Positions 37,119 to 46,062 of a DNA stretch of 49,863 nt are shown piece after piece. The translations under genes and the position numbers were made by a program. Source of the DNA: an uncultured Verrucomicrobiota bacterium (GTDB lineage Bacteria > Verrucomicrobiota > Verrucomicrobiia > Limisphaerales > UBA9464). Within the stretch, counting starts at the first letter, position 1. Each line of letters starts with the position of its first letter. The notes below the pieces were generated by a model. That model did not search any database. It was not told where the DNA came from and was given only the letters and a program-made list of their open reading frames with translations. The DNA lies in the NCBI GenBank assembly GCA_903896505.1, contig CAITXU010000164.1, forward strand, positions 1 to 49,863, written 5' to 3'.

Positions 37119-38309
37119 ATGTCAACCCTTTCATCTCTCAATCTAACGGCCGTCTTTGGAGTCGCACTGGTCACCTTGACGGTGGGCATCGGTTGTGGGC
37201 CTGCCACTCCGGAAAAAAAGCCGGAAGCATCCGTCGCCAAGGAAGTGACCGATCCTTTGAGTATCAAGGCGGAGCCGGGCCTTTTCGAGCGCCTCCGCAT
37301 CGAGGAGCCCACGTGGGCTGAGGTCGGATTGAAGGTAACCGTTCCAGCACATGTTTCGGTCGATGAATCCCGTGTGACCCGGGTGGGCTCTCCCGTCCTC
37401 GGACGCGTCTTGGAATTGCCCGTCCAGGTGGGAATGGAGGTAAAACAGGGACAGGAATTGGCCGTGCTCAACAGCACGGCACTTTCGGATGCTCAGCTGG
37501 CATTTTTGAGAGCGTTTTCGCGTCGTCAGGCTGAGGAGCGGGCGGTCCAACGGGCCAAATCACTTCTTGAGGCGGGTGTGATAGGGACCGTCGAATTGAG
37601 CCGTCGGGAGGCTGAATTTTCCCAGGCAACAGCGGAGATGGATGTCGCACGGGACCAACTGGGACTGCTCGGCATGTCTCGTGAATCCATCGTTCGCCTC
37701 GAGCAAACCCGGCAGATCGATTCAGTATCCCGGGTGCTTGCCGGGATAAACGGGACCGTCATCGAGCGACGGGTCAGCGTTGGCCAGGTTATTCAAGCGT
37801 CTGAAAGTCTTTGCGACATCGTGGATTTGTCGCGGGTCTGGCTGCTTGCGGATGTTCCAGAATTGAAAGGAGGTTCCCTGTCTGTCGGGCAGCCTGTGCG
37901 AGTCCGGGTACCGGCACTACCCGAACTCAGCATCGAAGGTCGGCTGACCTTTGTTTCCGCCACGGTGAACCCAGCCACCCATACAATTCAGGTCCGACTC
38001 GATGTGAAGAACGAGGACCGGAAATTGAAACCGGCCATGCTGGCGACACTGGAATTCACGAACCACGCGGAGAAGAAACTGGTGATCCCCCTGTCCGCCG
38101 TGGTTCGCGAGGACAATCAGGAGCATGTCTTTGTTCAGAAGGAGCCCCAGGTATTCATCCTGCGAAAGGTTTCCATCGGCCACGAAGCGGACAGCAACCG
38201 GGTTTCGGTGGAAGGACTCCGTGAAGGGGAAAAAATTGTCACCGAAGGAGCATTTCATCTGAACAACGAGCGAAGCCGACGTGCGCTCAAAGGAACTGAA
38301 GGATCCTAA
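37119..38309 (+). CDS. RND efflux periplasmic adaptor (CzcB-like membrane fusion protein)
   Basis: Joins the inner-membrane pump to the TolC channel. The 396 residues begin with a hydrophobic export segment ending VGIGCGPATPEKK, which may be a lipoprotein signal (a weak lipobox). Next come a beta-barrel region, the lipoyl-like half-motifs SPVLGRVLELPVQVGMEVKQGQELAVLNS and VLAGINGTVIERRVSVGQVIQASESL, and an alpha-hairpin of about 70 residues between them. The C-terminal region has LVIPLSAVVREDNQEHVFVQ and GLREGEKIVTEGAF, typical of the CzcB/CusB group. No metal-chaperone Met/His cluster was seen. Only 2 bp separate it from the pump gene. Confidence 0.93.
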   Translation: MSTLSSLNLTAVFGVALVTLTVGIGCGPATPEKKPEASVAKEVTDPLSIKAEPGLFERLRIEEPTWAEVGLKVTVPAHVSVDESRVTRVGSPVLGRVLELPVQVGMEVKQGQELAVLNSTALSDAQLAFLRAFSRRQAEERAVQRAKSLLEAGVIGTVELSRREAEFSQATAEMDVARDQLGLLGMSRESIVRLEQTRQIDSVSRVLAGINGTVIERRVSVGQVIQASESLCDIVDLSRVWLLADVPELKGGSLSVGQPVRVRVPALPELSIEGRLTFVSATVNPATHTIQVRLDVKNEDRKLKPAMLATLEFTNHAEKKLVIPLSAVVREDNQEHVFVQKEPQVFILRKVSIGHEADSNRVSVEGLREGEKIVTEGAFHLNNERSRRALKGTEGS

Positions 38310-38311
38310 TC

Positions 38312-41300
38312 ATGGTCAAATCGCTGATAGATGCCTCGCTGAGGCAACGCGTGGTCGTAGTGGTGCTGGCATTCATTGCCCTCGCTGCCGGAATTGACGC
38401 GACACTGAAGCTTTCGGTGGATGCCTTTCCCGACGTCACCAACGTTCAGGTTCAAATCGCCACCGAAGCATCAGGACGCTCGGCAGATGAGGTCGAGCGC
38501 ATCGTGACCGTGCCGGTTGAGATTGGCATGACCGGGTTGCCTGGCATGGTCGAAATGCGGTCACAAAATCAGGCTGGCCTTTCCATCGTCACGCTCGTCT
38601 TCAACGATGCCACACCGGTCTATTTTGCGCGGCAGCTGGTCTCGGAACGCCTTGCAGAGGTTCGAACTCGCCTTCCCCCAGGCCTCAATCCCGTCCTGGG
38701 GCCGGTGTCCACCGCTCTCAGTGAGGTCTATCAATATACGATCGAGAAATCCACCGATGCTGAACGTCCTCTTTCCAAGGAGGAGTTGATTGAGCGCCGA
38801 ACTCTTCAGGATTGGGTGGTTCGCCCGTTGCTTCGATCCATCTCTGGAATTGCGGAAATCAATTCCACCGGTGGCTATGTCAAACAATATCAGGTCGTCG
38901 TGGACCCCATCCGGATGCGTAACTTTGGCATCACCCTCCAGGACGTGCAGGAGGCTCTTGCGCGGAACAACGCGAATTCCAGCGGTGGCATCATTCCGCG
39001 TGGTTCGGAAATTCTTCTCGTGCGCGGCCTCGCCCTCGTTTCCAGCCTCGAGGACATTCGGTCCATCGTTCTCAAGGAAACAAAGGACACCCCTGTTTTT
39101 ATCCGGGACGTGGCCGAGGTGCGGGTGGGTGAGGAAGTTCGTTACGGAGCCATGATCAAGGGCGGCTACACCGAATCTGTTGGAGGCATCCTCCTGATGG
39201 TGGCCGGGGGCAATGCGAAGGAAATCGTGGCACGGGTGAAGGACCGTGTTCAGGAAATCAATTCAAACGGAATGCTGCCGGATGGAATGAAGATTGTCCC
39301 CTACTATGACCGTTCGGAGCTTGTTGATGCCGCACTCATGACCGTCAGCAAGGTACTGATGGAAGGTATTCTTCTGGTCGTGGTGGTCCTTTTCCTTTTC
39401 CTTGGTGATCTTCGCTCCAGCCTGATTGTGATTGGCACGCTGGTCCTGACGCCGGCTCTAACCTTTCTCGTGATGAATTCGTTGGGGATGTCGGCCAACC
39501 TGATGTCGCTGGGTGGTTTGGCCATCGCCATCGGCCTGATGATCGACGGTGCCGTGGTGGTGGTGGAAAATGTCTTTCATCGTCTGGGCCACGACAAATC
39601 AACTCCCCGGCTTAAATTGGTCTTTGATTCAGTGATGGAGGTCGCGACGCCGGTGGTGTTCGGCATTTGCATCATCATCCTCGTTTTTCTGCCACTCATG
39701 ACCCTGGAAGGGATGGAAGGGAAAATGTTTGCGCCGCTGGCGCACACCATTGCCATCGCATTGGCGATTTCCCTGGTCCTCTCCCTCACATTAACTCCGG
39801 TTCTCTCCTATTTCGTCCTGAAACCGGGCAACGATTCGGATACCTGGGTTGTTGCACGCTTGAAATATCCGTACAGGAAGCTCCTGAAATGGGCCACCTC
39901 GAATGAAATCAAAACTGTGGGCGTGACCTTCGCCGTCTTCATTGGTTCCCTGCTTCTTGTGCCGTTCCTGGGAACCTCATTCATTCCCGAATTGAAGGAG
40001 GGTACCATTTCTCCCAACGCCGACCGGGTTCCCAACATTTCCCTCGATGAATCCATCCGCATGGAAATGGAGGCTCAGCAGCTGATTCGAACCGTTCCGG
40101 GCATTCGATATGTTGTTTCCCGTCTGGGCCGGGGTGAATCACCGGTGGACCCTGCAGGGTATCATGAAACGGATATGATCGCCCAGCTGGCGCCCATCAA
40201 GGAGCGCAAAGGCAGAACCCAGGATGATATTGCCGACGAGGTTCGGAAAAAAATTTCCGCGCTGCCGGGAGTCAACCTGGTGATGGCCCAGCCCATCTCC
40301 GATCGCGTCGACGAGATGGTGACCGGCGTCCGTGCCGATATCGCCGTCAAAATCTTTGGAGATGACCTGGATATTCTCCTCAAAAAAGCCACGGAGGTCT
40401 CCAAGCTGGCGCAAAAGATTCGAGGGACCGGCGACGTTAAAATGGATCGTGTCTCGGGACAGCAGAATTTGAACATCACCATCGACCGGCAGGCCATCGC
40501 ACGCCATGGGCTCAATGCATCCGATGTTCATGATGTCATTGAGGCCGCCATCGGTGGAAAGTCATCCACTGAAATCTACGAGGGTGAACGCCGATTTCAG
40601 GCGGCGGTCCGTTATCCGGAATCCCTCCGAAACAGTCCGGAAGCAATACGGAGTATTCTGATCAATGGGCCCGACGGCGAACCGATCCCCCTGGATTCCA
40701 TCGCCAAGGTGGAACTTCGTGAGGGCTATTCCCAAATCAAACGCGAAATGGCCAAACGCCGGGTGGTCATCGGCATCAATGTGCGTGACCGGGACTTGGG
40801 TGGTTATGTCGAGGAGTTGCAATCCCGGGTTCGGGAACAGGTCGTCTTGCCTGCGGGCTACCATTTTGAATGGGGAGGTCAATTTCAGAACATGGAGAGG
40901 GCCTTGAATCGTTTGATGATCATCGTTCCCGTGACCATCGGAGGAATCTTCTTTCTGCTGTTTCTCCTCTTTAATTCCATCCGGTTCGCATCCCTGATCA
41001 TTCTGGTCCTCCCATTTGCCTCCATTGGGGGAATTGCTGGGCTCTTTTTGACGCGGGAGTACCTTTCGATTCCTGCTTCTGTCGGTTTCATTGCACTCTG
41101 GGGAATCGCGGTGCTCAACGGAGTGGTTCTCGTTTCATATATCCGGAGTTTACGTCAGTCGGGTATGTCGCGTCATGAAGCCATTGTTCAGGGGGCATTG
41201 ATGCGATTCCGTCCGGTGATGATGACCGCTTCCGTGGCTGCCCTTGGATTGGTGCCATTCCTGTTTGCCACGGGACCCGGCTCGGAGGTGCAGCGTCCTC

Positions 41301-41479
41301 TGGCCATCGTTGTGATTGGCGGATTGATGACCTCCACATTGCTGACCCTGGTAGTTGTTCCAGCCCTCTATGGGTTCTTTGACGATCTTCCGAAGCAACA
41401 GGCGGGGAGCAAACCGATTGATCCCCACGGTAAACCGGCTCACCTCGACACAGAGCCTTTGCGTGTCTGGCCGGTGTGA
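38312..41479 (+). CDS. Heavy-metal-efflux-type RND transporter (CzcA/CusA family)
   Basis: A proton-driven inner-membrane pump of 1055 residues, the normal length for the HME subfamily. It opens with MVKSLIDASLRQRVVVVVLAFI, and DAFPDVTNVQVQI matches CzcA/CusA proteins. The periplasmic part has GLPGMVEMRSQNQAGLSIVTLVF and SALSEVYQYTIE. Transmembrane helix 4 reads GLAIAIGLMIDGAVVVVENVFHRL near residues 404-427. The Asp and Glu of the proton relay are there, but the Asp-Phe-Gly start of the zinc/cobalt type is Ala-Ile-Gly, so the substrate cannot be named. The C-terminus is PALYGFFDDLP and a short tail. It ends the operon before a hairpin at 41541. Confidence 0.94.
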   Translation: MVKSLIDASLRQRVVVVVLAFIALAAGIDATLKLSVDAFPDVTNVQVQIATEASGRSADEVERIVTVPVEIGMTGLPGMVEMRSQNQAGLSIVTLVFNDATPVYFARQLVSERLAEVRTRLPPGLNPVLGPVSTALSEVYQYTIEKSTDAERPLSKEELIERRTLQDWVVRPLLRSISGIAEINSTGGYVKQYQVVVDPIRMRNFGITLQDVQEALARNNANSSGGIIPRGSEILLVRGLALVSSLEDIRSIVLKETKDTPVFIRDVAEVRVGEEVRYGAMIKGGYTESVGGILLMVAGGNAKEIVARVKDRVQEINSNGMLPDGMKIVPYYDRSELVDAALMTVSKVLMEGILLVVVVLFLFLGDLRSSLIVIGTLVLTPALTFLVMNSLGMSANLMSLGGLAIAIGLMIDGAVVVVENVFHRLGHDKSTPRLKLVFDSVMEVATPVVFGICIIILVFLPLMTLEGMEGKMFAPLAHTIAIALAISLVLSLTLTPVLSYFVLKPGNDSDTWVVARLKYPYRKLLKWATSNEIKTVGVTFAVFIGSLLLVPFLGTSFIPELKEGTISPNADRVPNISLDESIRMEMEAQQLIRTVPGIRYVVSRLGRGESPVDPAGYHETDMIAQLAPIKERKGRTQDDIADEVRKKISALPGVNLVMAQPISDRVDEMVTGVRADIAVKIFGDDLDILLKKATEVSKLAQKIRGTGDVKMDRVSGQQNLNITIDRQAIARHGLNASDVHDVIEAAIGGKSSTEIYEGERRFQAAVRYPESLRNSPEAIRSILINGPDGEPIPLDSIAKVELREGYSQIKREMAKRRVVIGINVRDRDLGGYVEELQSRVREQVVLPAGYHFEWGGQFQNMERALNRLMIIVPVTIGGIFFLLFLLFNSIRFASLIILVLPFASIGGIAGLFLTREYLSIPASVGFIALWGIAVLNGVVLVSYIRSLRQSGMSRHEAIVQGALMRFRPVMMTASVAALGLVPFLFATGPGSEVQRPLAIVVIGGLMTSTLLTLVVVPALYGFFDDLPKQQAGSKPIDPHGKPAHLDTEPLRVWPV

Positions 41480-41540
41480 CATGGCAGAGGACTCGCGCCC
41501 TGAGCGGCCCTGGGAGGGGCTTATCCCTCCTCTCCATTCG

Positions 41541-41565
41541 AACAATCCGGAAATCCCGGATTGTT
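41541..41565 (+). terminator. Hairpin after the efflux operon, possible terminator
   Basis: AACAATCCGG and CCGGATTGTT form perfect 10-bp arms around a 5-base loop, 61 bp after the RND pump stop. No clear T-run follows, so termination would be weak or factor-assisted, or the hairpin may protect the mRNA end. The rest of the 321-bp gap 41480-41800 shows no gene, RNA or other repeat. Confidence 0.5.
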
Positions 41566-41800
41566 GCACTCGGTTCCGACTAAACGCGGCTACCTTCGTT
41601 CGCAGTGAGATATAGAAATTCCTCCGGAGGTGGGCAGTTTTTGGGATGGCTTGAGCAATCGTGGTCCCTCCGTCCAATCAGTTCGGCCCGATGCCATTTT
41701 AGGCCGTTGAGGGCAATGTAAACTCACTTCCGGGTGAGAAGGGTTTGTTGTACGGCTAAGACCTGATGGCATCGCACCAGGGGAAGCGGAATATCCGGGT

Positions 41801-42061
41801 ATGAAGCATCACCATTCACCACAACCCGTCCACACCGTTCCGGTTCCTCGAATCATCGACCTTGCTGAGCGAAAGACGGCTGAAGCGGCATTTGTTCCAT
41901 CGCCCGACGAGGTAGCCCGGCGTGCCTATTTTACCTATTTGAACCAAGGTTCATTGCCCGGACACGAAGTGCAGCGCTGGCTGCAGGCGGAGGCAGAGCT
42001 GATTCATGAGCGGAACCTGACCCGGACGCACGGGATTGAAAAGAGTCCCTCGACCGCCTGA
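41801..42061 (+). CDS. DUF2934-domain protein
   Basis: A small 86-residue protein. Its middle, PDEVARRAYFTYLNQGSLPGHEVQRWLQAEAEL, matches the DUF2934 pattern: Ala-x-x-Ala-Tyr, then Gly, then Trp-x-x-Ala-Glu. This family is frequent in Verrucomicrobia, Acidobacteria and Proteobacteria and its function is unknown. The N-terminal 30 residues are His/Pro-rich and look unstructured. No signal peptide or membrane segment was seen. No strong ribosome-binding site precedes the ATG. It is the only intact gene between the efflux operon and the decayed DUF2141 gene. Confidence 0.75.
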   Translation: MKHHHSPQPVHTVPVPRIIDLAERKTAEAAFVPSPDEVARRAYFTYLNQGSLPGHEVQRWLQAEAELIHERNLTRTHGIEKSPSTA

Positions 42062-42213
42062 AAGCATAACGCATTGGACACACGGCGATGGTTTGAGGAT
42101 GGACTGAAGGTGCGAATCCACATTTGCATTCTTCATTTCGCAGCGATCTCTTGCTGATCGATCATACGCCGATTCTCCAGGCCTTGAATGGCGGAAAACC
42201 AACTGAATCTTAG

Positions 42214-42606
42214 CGAAGAAATATTTCTGCGCAGGCGGAGGAAGTTCGCGTTACCGTCACCGGAATTGACGAGCGCAAGGGAGGGGAGATTGGAATTGCC
42301 CTCTATCCGGGTCCTACCGGATTTCCCATGGATTCATTGAAGGCAAACTGCGTCTGGCTGAAGGCCGACGCCACCAATATCACGCATGCTTTTCGGGAAT
42401 TGAAGTCAGGGACTTATGCCGTCGCGGTTTCCCATGATCTCAACGGAAACCACATCACGGATACCACCTGGGTGGGAATACCCAAGGAACCATGGGGAGT
42501 TTCCAAAAATATCCGGCCCAAGCTGAGGGCACCGCGGTTCGAGGAATGCTCCTTTAGTCTGACGAATTCCGTGCCGCTGTCGTTGGTTATTCCAGTCAAG
42601 CAGTGA
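42214..42606 (+). pseudogene. DUF2141 protein lacking its N-terminal export signal (5' decayed)
   Basis: The frame from 42214 encodes a mature DUF2141 domain. It reads QAEEVRVTVTGIDERKGGEI, then IALYPGPTGFPMD, AVAVSHDLNGNHITDT and GIPKEPWGVSKN, which contain the family's HDxNxN and GIPxExxGxS words. These proteins normally begin with a signal peptide. Here an in-frame TAG (42211) lies just before the mature domain and no start codon precedes it; the first ATG (42328) is inside the domain. No signal peptide was found in other frames upstream. A 5' deletion or frameshift is the simplest reading, or an assembly error. It may still be transcribed: the SDR gene's start overlaps its stop (GTGA). 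Confidence 0.6.
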
Positions 42607-43421
42607 TCCAGCCTATGAAGTTGAACAACAAATTCCTTTCGAAGTATGGAAAATGGGCAGTGGTCACTGGGGCCTCTTCTGGCATCGGACGTGCCATGGT
42701 CCAGGAGCTTGCGGAGGCTGGGTTGAATCTGGTGCTTGTCGCACGACGGGAGGCCGAGTTGAAGCAGCTCGCTGCAGAAATTGCCGCCAGCCATGGGGTG
42801 CAGCTCCGGGTTTTAGCCGCCGACCTGGCCATCCGGGAAGAAGTGCAACGGATCGAGGAAGAAACCGGTGGGCTCGATGTGGGACTCTTGGTGGCGGCGG
42901 CTGGATTTGGCACTTCCGGTGATTTCATCGATGGCAATCTGGAGGACGAATTGTCCATGCTGAATGTCAATTGCAGGGCGGTGATGGAATTGAGCCTGCA
43001 TTTTGGGCGTCGCCTGGTGCAGCGGGGTCGGGGAGGGATCATCCTATTTGGTTCGCTGGTGGGCTATCAGGGAACACCTCGCGCCGCCCACTACGCGGCG
43101 ACCAAGGCCTATATCCAGACGTTTGCCGAGGGGCTGAATCGGGAAATGGCCCCAAAGGGCGTCGATGTTCTCGCGTCAGCTCCCGGACCGGTGCTAAGCG
43201 GTTTTGGTGAACGGGCAAGAATGCAGATGGGGCTTGCCGAAAAACCCGCCCGTGTGGCGCGGGTAACGCTGGCAGCGTTGGGACGGCAGATGACGGTCAC
43301 TCCGGGCCTCATTTCCAAATTCCTCACCTGGTCCCTCATGACGGCACCCCGCAGGCTGCGAGTCAGCATTATGGGGCAGATTATGGGCGGGATGACCCGT
43401 TCCAATTCGCGGCCCATGTAA
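42603..43421 (+). CDS. Short-chain dehydrogenase/reductase (SDR), DltE/YqjQ-like
   Basis: A classical NAD(P)-dependent oxidoreductase of 272 residues. The cofactor motif TGASSGIG is followed by LNLVLVARREAELKQLAAEI with the Arg-Arg pattern favouring NADP. Then come the VAAAGFGTSG segment (a variant of NNAG), the catalytic Ser in LFGSLVGYQGTP, and Tyr-x-x-x-Lys in YAATKAY. The C-terminal tail (LRVSIMGQIMGGM) is hydrophobic and may touch the membrane. The substrate is unknown. GTG 42603 overlaps the stop of the DUF2141 frame; ATG 42615 is an equally good start. It precedes the aldolase gene by 90 bp. Confidence 0.88.
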   Translation: MIQPMKLNNKFLSKYGKWAVVTGASSGIGRAMVQELAEAGLNLVLVARREAELKQLAAEIAASHGVQLRVLAADLAIREEVQRIEEETGGLDVGLLVAAAGFGTSGDFIDGNLEDELSMLNVNCRAVMELSLHFGRRLVQRGRGGIILFGSLVGYQGTPRAAHYAATKAYIQTFAEGLNREMAPKGVDVLASAPGPVLSGFGERARMQMGLAEKPARVARVTLAALGRQMTVTPGLISKFLTWSLMTAPRRLRVSIMGQIMGGMTRSNSRPM

Positions 43422-43460
43422 GCTCGCCCCTTCGGAAGGAGGAAGGAGCTCGTGTTGTAG

Positions 43461-43488
43461 TGGGGCAGGGACTGGAATCTTGGCCCCA
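43461..43488 (+). terminator. Possible terminator after the SDR gene
   Basis: TGGGGC and GCCCCA form a 6-bp G+C-rich stem around a 16-base loop, followed by TTTTC. It lies 40 bp after the SDR stop and before the aldolase gene. The large loop and short T-run make it a weak candidate. Confidence 0.35.
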
Positions 43489-43511
43489 TTTTCAATTGAC
43501 CCGCAGGGCGG

Positions 43512-44378
43512 TTGTCCGTGCAGATTATCGGGGTGAAACTTTATCGGCTGAACCGCCTTTTCAATTCCCGCTCCAACCGCTGCTTCGACGTCGCGGTCGA
43601 CCACGGCTTCTTCAATGAACGGGGCTTTCTCCAGGGCATTGAAAACCTCGAGCAGGCAGTCAAGACCATCGTCGCTGCTGCTCCCGATGCGATTCAACTC
43701 ACGATCGGTCAGGCCCACTACCTTCAATCCCTTCCCGGTAAGGCCAAACCTGCCCTGGTTCTCCGAACCGATGTGGCGAATGTCTACGGCACTCAGTTGC
43801 CTCGGAGCCTTTTCAGCCGGATGATTGACCATCCGGTGGAGCAGGGGCTTCGACTGGATGCCACTTGCGTGGTGGTCAATCTGTTTCGAATTCCTGGCGA
43901 ACCCGAAGTCACCGACCAATGCATTCAAAACATTCTCCGGATTAAGCCGGAATGTGATCGCATGGCCATGCCGCTGATGATCGAACCGCTGGTTTTTCAA
44001 GCCAACACCAAGGCTGGTGGTTACATGGTGGATGGTGACCTGGATAAAATCCTCCCTCTCGTTCGGCAGGCGGTGGAATTGGGGGCTGACATTATCAAAG
44101 CTGACCCAACCGACGACGTCACTTTATACCATCGGGTGGTCGAAATTGCTGGGCGCATCCCGGTACTCGTCCGGGGCGGCGGCAAGGCGGCGGATGCCGA
44201 AATCCTCCAGCGCACCGAAACGCTCATCCAACAAGGGGCAGCCGGTATCGTTTATGGGCGCAACATCATTCAACATGCCAACCCAGCCGGAATGACCCGC
44301 GCGCTCATGGCCATTGTCCATGAAGGAGCCACGGCATTGCAGGCGGCAGAATACCTAACTGTGTCCCCTGCTGTCTGA
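43512..44378 (+). CDS. DhnA/FbaB-type class I aldolase
   Basis: A TIM-barrel aldolase of the DhnA group, which includes class I fructose-bisphosphate aldolase and related enzymes. The 288-residue protein has FDVAVDHGFF, PDAIQLTIGQAHYL, PLMIEPL, the probable Schiff-base Lys196 in GADIIKADPTDD, and the phosphate-binding VLVRGGGKAADAE. GIVYGRNIIQHANP near the end fits the family's C-terminal phosphate loop. Fructose-bisphosphate cannot be confirmed as substrate. The start is TTG 43512 or GTG 43518, with AGGGCGG just upstream. The ferritin-like gene follows 31 bp later, so they are probably co-transcribed. Confidence 0.82.
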   Translation: MSVQIIGVKLYRLNRLFNSRSNRCFDVAVDHGFFNERGFLQGIENLEQAVKTIVAAAPDAIQLTIGQAHYLQSLPGKAKPALVLRTDVANVYGTQLPRSLFSRMIDHPVEQGLRLDATCVVVNLFRIPGEPEVTDQCIQNILRIKPECDRMAMPLMIEPLVFQANTKAGGYMVDGDLDKILPLVRQAVELGADIIKADPTDDVTLYHRVVEIAGRIPVLVRGGGKAADAEILQRTETLIQQGAAGIVYGRNIIQHANPAGMTRALMAIVHEGATALQAAEYLTVSPAV

Positions 44379-44409
44379 GTCGAGTCGACAGTTGTCCATC
44401 GTCCGGAAA

Positions 44410-45900
44410 ATGAACTCCTCTTCGACGGAACGTGCCCGTCAGCACGCAGCCCAGTATCAAACCTATCGGGGGCTTCCTCCCTTGTTAGGATTAAGTAGTT
44501 TCGTGGAGGCCGTCGAACCCGGGATGTCCGTCGAGGAATCGGTCGATGCTCTTAAACGTCATCACTATGCCTTTCGCCGACTGCATCATGTGTTCATCGC
44601 TCGCCTGACCTCGGAGCCGATCTTTGAACTGAAGATGGCCTTCAGCTATCACGCATGGCTCTGTGCGGTGCAGGTGAGTGCCCTCCGGGCGAGGGTGGGT
44701 GAAATGCGCGAGCCGCCTCTGGGGCTTGAGAAAGTGCCTCATCCTGGTCTCGAGCTTGCCTTCGATGAACTCCTTTCCGCAGCCACCACCGAGGAACTGC
44801 TGTTGGGACTCTATGAAGTGGCCTTGCCGACACTTCAAGCCAGGCTGGAACAACATTACCGCCGAGCTCATCCACTTGCGGATCAACCGACCCGACGACT
44901 TTTGAGCGCCGCCAATGCCGACGTACAGGAACAGTTGGATTACGGGCTCCGGGCCATTTCGTGTCTGGTTGAACCCGAGGCCCGTGGTGCGGCCATGGAA
45001 ACTCTGACCACGATGCGGGCGGCATTGGCTGTTGCCGATCATCGCCCTCTTATTGACGCGGTTGCCGGAACACCGGAATCCAACTTCGTTGAGAGTTCCG
45101 GGTTACCGCCCCGCCATCGCTCAAAAACACCCTGGAAATTCGACGGTCAGCCCCGTCGCGATGAGCGGTTTCCCGATCCCTACAACATGGGAGTCAATGC
45201 CGAGGTGTTCCTTTACGAGCCCAGCCTCCCGGCGGAAGCCAAGGTGCTGATGATGTTCTATAAGCGTATCCGTGAGATCGATGTTCCGGAAATGATGGCC
45301 AGCATCCTCGCGGAGACCCCGGGAAAGCCATGGGCCTATTATCACGACATGACCCGTCAATTATGGGACGAGGCCCGGCACGCGATGATGGGTGAAGTGG
45401 GATTTGCGAGTGTCGGGATCGATTGGGCAAAGAATGTCATGGTGAATTTCACCTGGTCCCTGGGACTCAATACCCAGCTGACGGCCAAGGAACGCCACGC
45501 CGTGCTCTATTTCATCGAGCAGGGGCTGATGCCCAAGACGGGAAAACGGCACGAATGGGAAGTCAGCCTGCGGGCAGCGAATCCATTGGCGGCGACCTTC
45601 CAGGACTTTGACTGGGCCGACGAGGTGCTGCATGCCCGGGTGGGCCGCGACTGGTACGTCAGTGACATGCCGAGCCCCTCGGCGGCGGTGGCCTATGGCG
45701 ACGAATGCTGGAGCAAAGTCTTGATCGGTTGGAAATCGTGGAAGGATCAAGGGCTGACAGCGCATCGCAACTGGTGGCCGGGCGCCTACCGGGAGTATTG
45801 CGCCAGCAACGGGCTGGAACCTGACCCCACCGTGGCTGCCTTTCAGGTCACCTACGAGAGCACCCGCGCCGATCTCAAGGACATCTCCGCGTCAGCCTGA
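44410..45900 (+). CDS. Ferritin-like di-iron helical protein (DUF455-like)
   Basis: A mostly helical protein of 496 residues with the pattern of a four-helix ferritin-like di-iron site. One Glu lies in EPIFELKMAFSYHAW and another in RIREIDVPEMMASI. Glu-x-x-His pairs lie in LWDEARHAMMGE and WADEVLHARVG. The length is about twice that of a simple ferritin, and the N-terminal half has its own helical bundle. DUF455-like and other ferritin-like oxidases are the closest families by eye, so an O2-dependent oxidation is plausible but unproved. ATG 44410 is used; TTG 44392 is an alternative. It is tightly coupled to the aldolase gene, which hints at a shared substrate pathway. Confidence 0.7.
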   Translation: MNSSSTERARQHAAQYQTYRGLPPLLGLSSFVEAVEPGMSVEESVDALKRHHYAFRRLHHVFIARLTSEPIFELKMAFSYHAWLCAVQVSALRARVGEMREPPLGLEKVPHPGLELAFDELLSAATTEELLLGLYEVALPTLQARLEQHYRRAHPLADQPTRRLLSAANADVQEQLDYGLRAISCLVEPEARGAAMETLTTMRAALAVADHRPLIDAVAGTPESNFVESSGLPPRHRSKTPWKFDGQPRRDERFPDPYNMGVNAEVFLYEPSLPAEAKVLMMFYKRIREIDVPEMMASILAETPGKPWAYYHDMTRQLWDEARHAMMGEVGFASVGIDWAKNVMVNFTWSLGLNTQLTAKERHAVLYFIEQGLMPKTGKRHEWEVSLRAANPLAATFQDFDWADEVLHARVGRDWYVSDMPSPSAAVAYGDECWSKVLIGWKSWKDQGLTAHRNWWPGAYREYCASNGLEPDPTVAAFQVTYESTRADLKDISASA

Positions 45901-46062
45901 GGACACCTCTTGGAGAAATGGCTTCATCATTCACAGCAAGTCCTCCTACAATATCCAGATGCCGCACGCATCCACGGTAAAGTGGAAGATATGCTGGCGA
46001 TAACGCCAATCACAAACTCGGCGGGAAAACATAAGCCTAATTGCCCCGGAGTCACCTCTTGT

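Noticed and set aside
43194-44000. 268-codon minus-strand frame across the SDR and aldolase genes
   Set aside because: It spans two recognisable genes in antisense and has no ribosome-binding site or motif.
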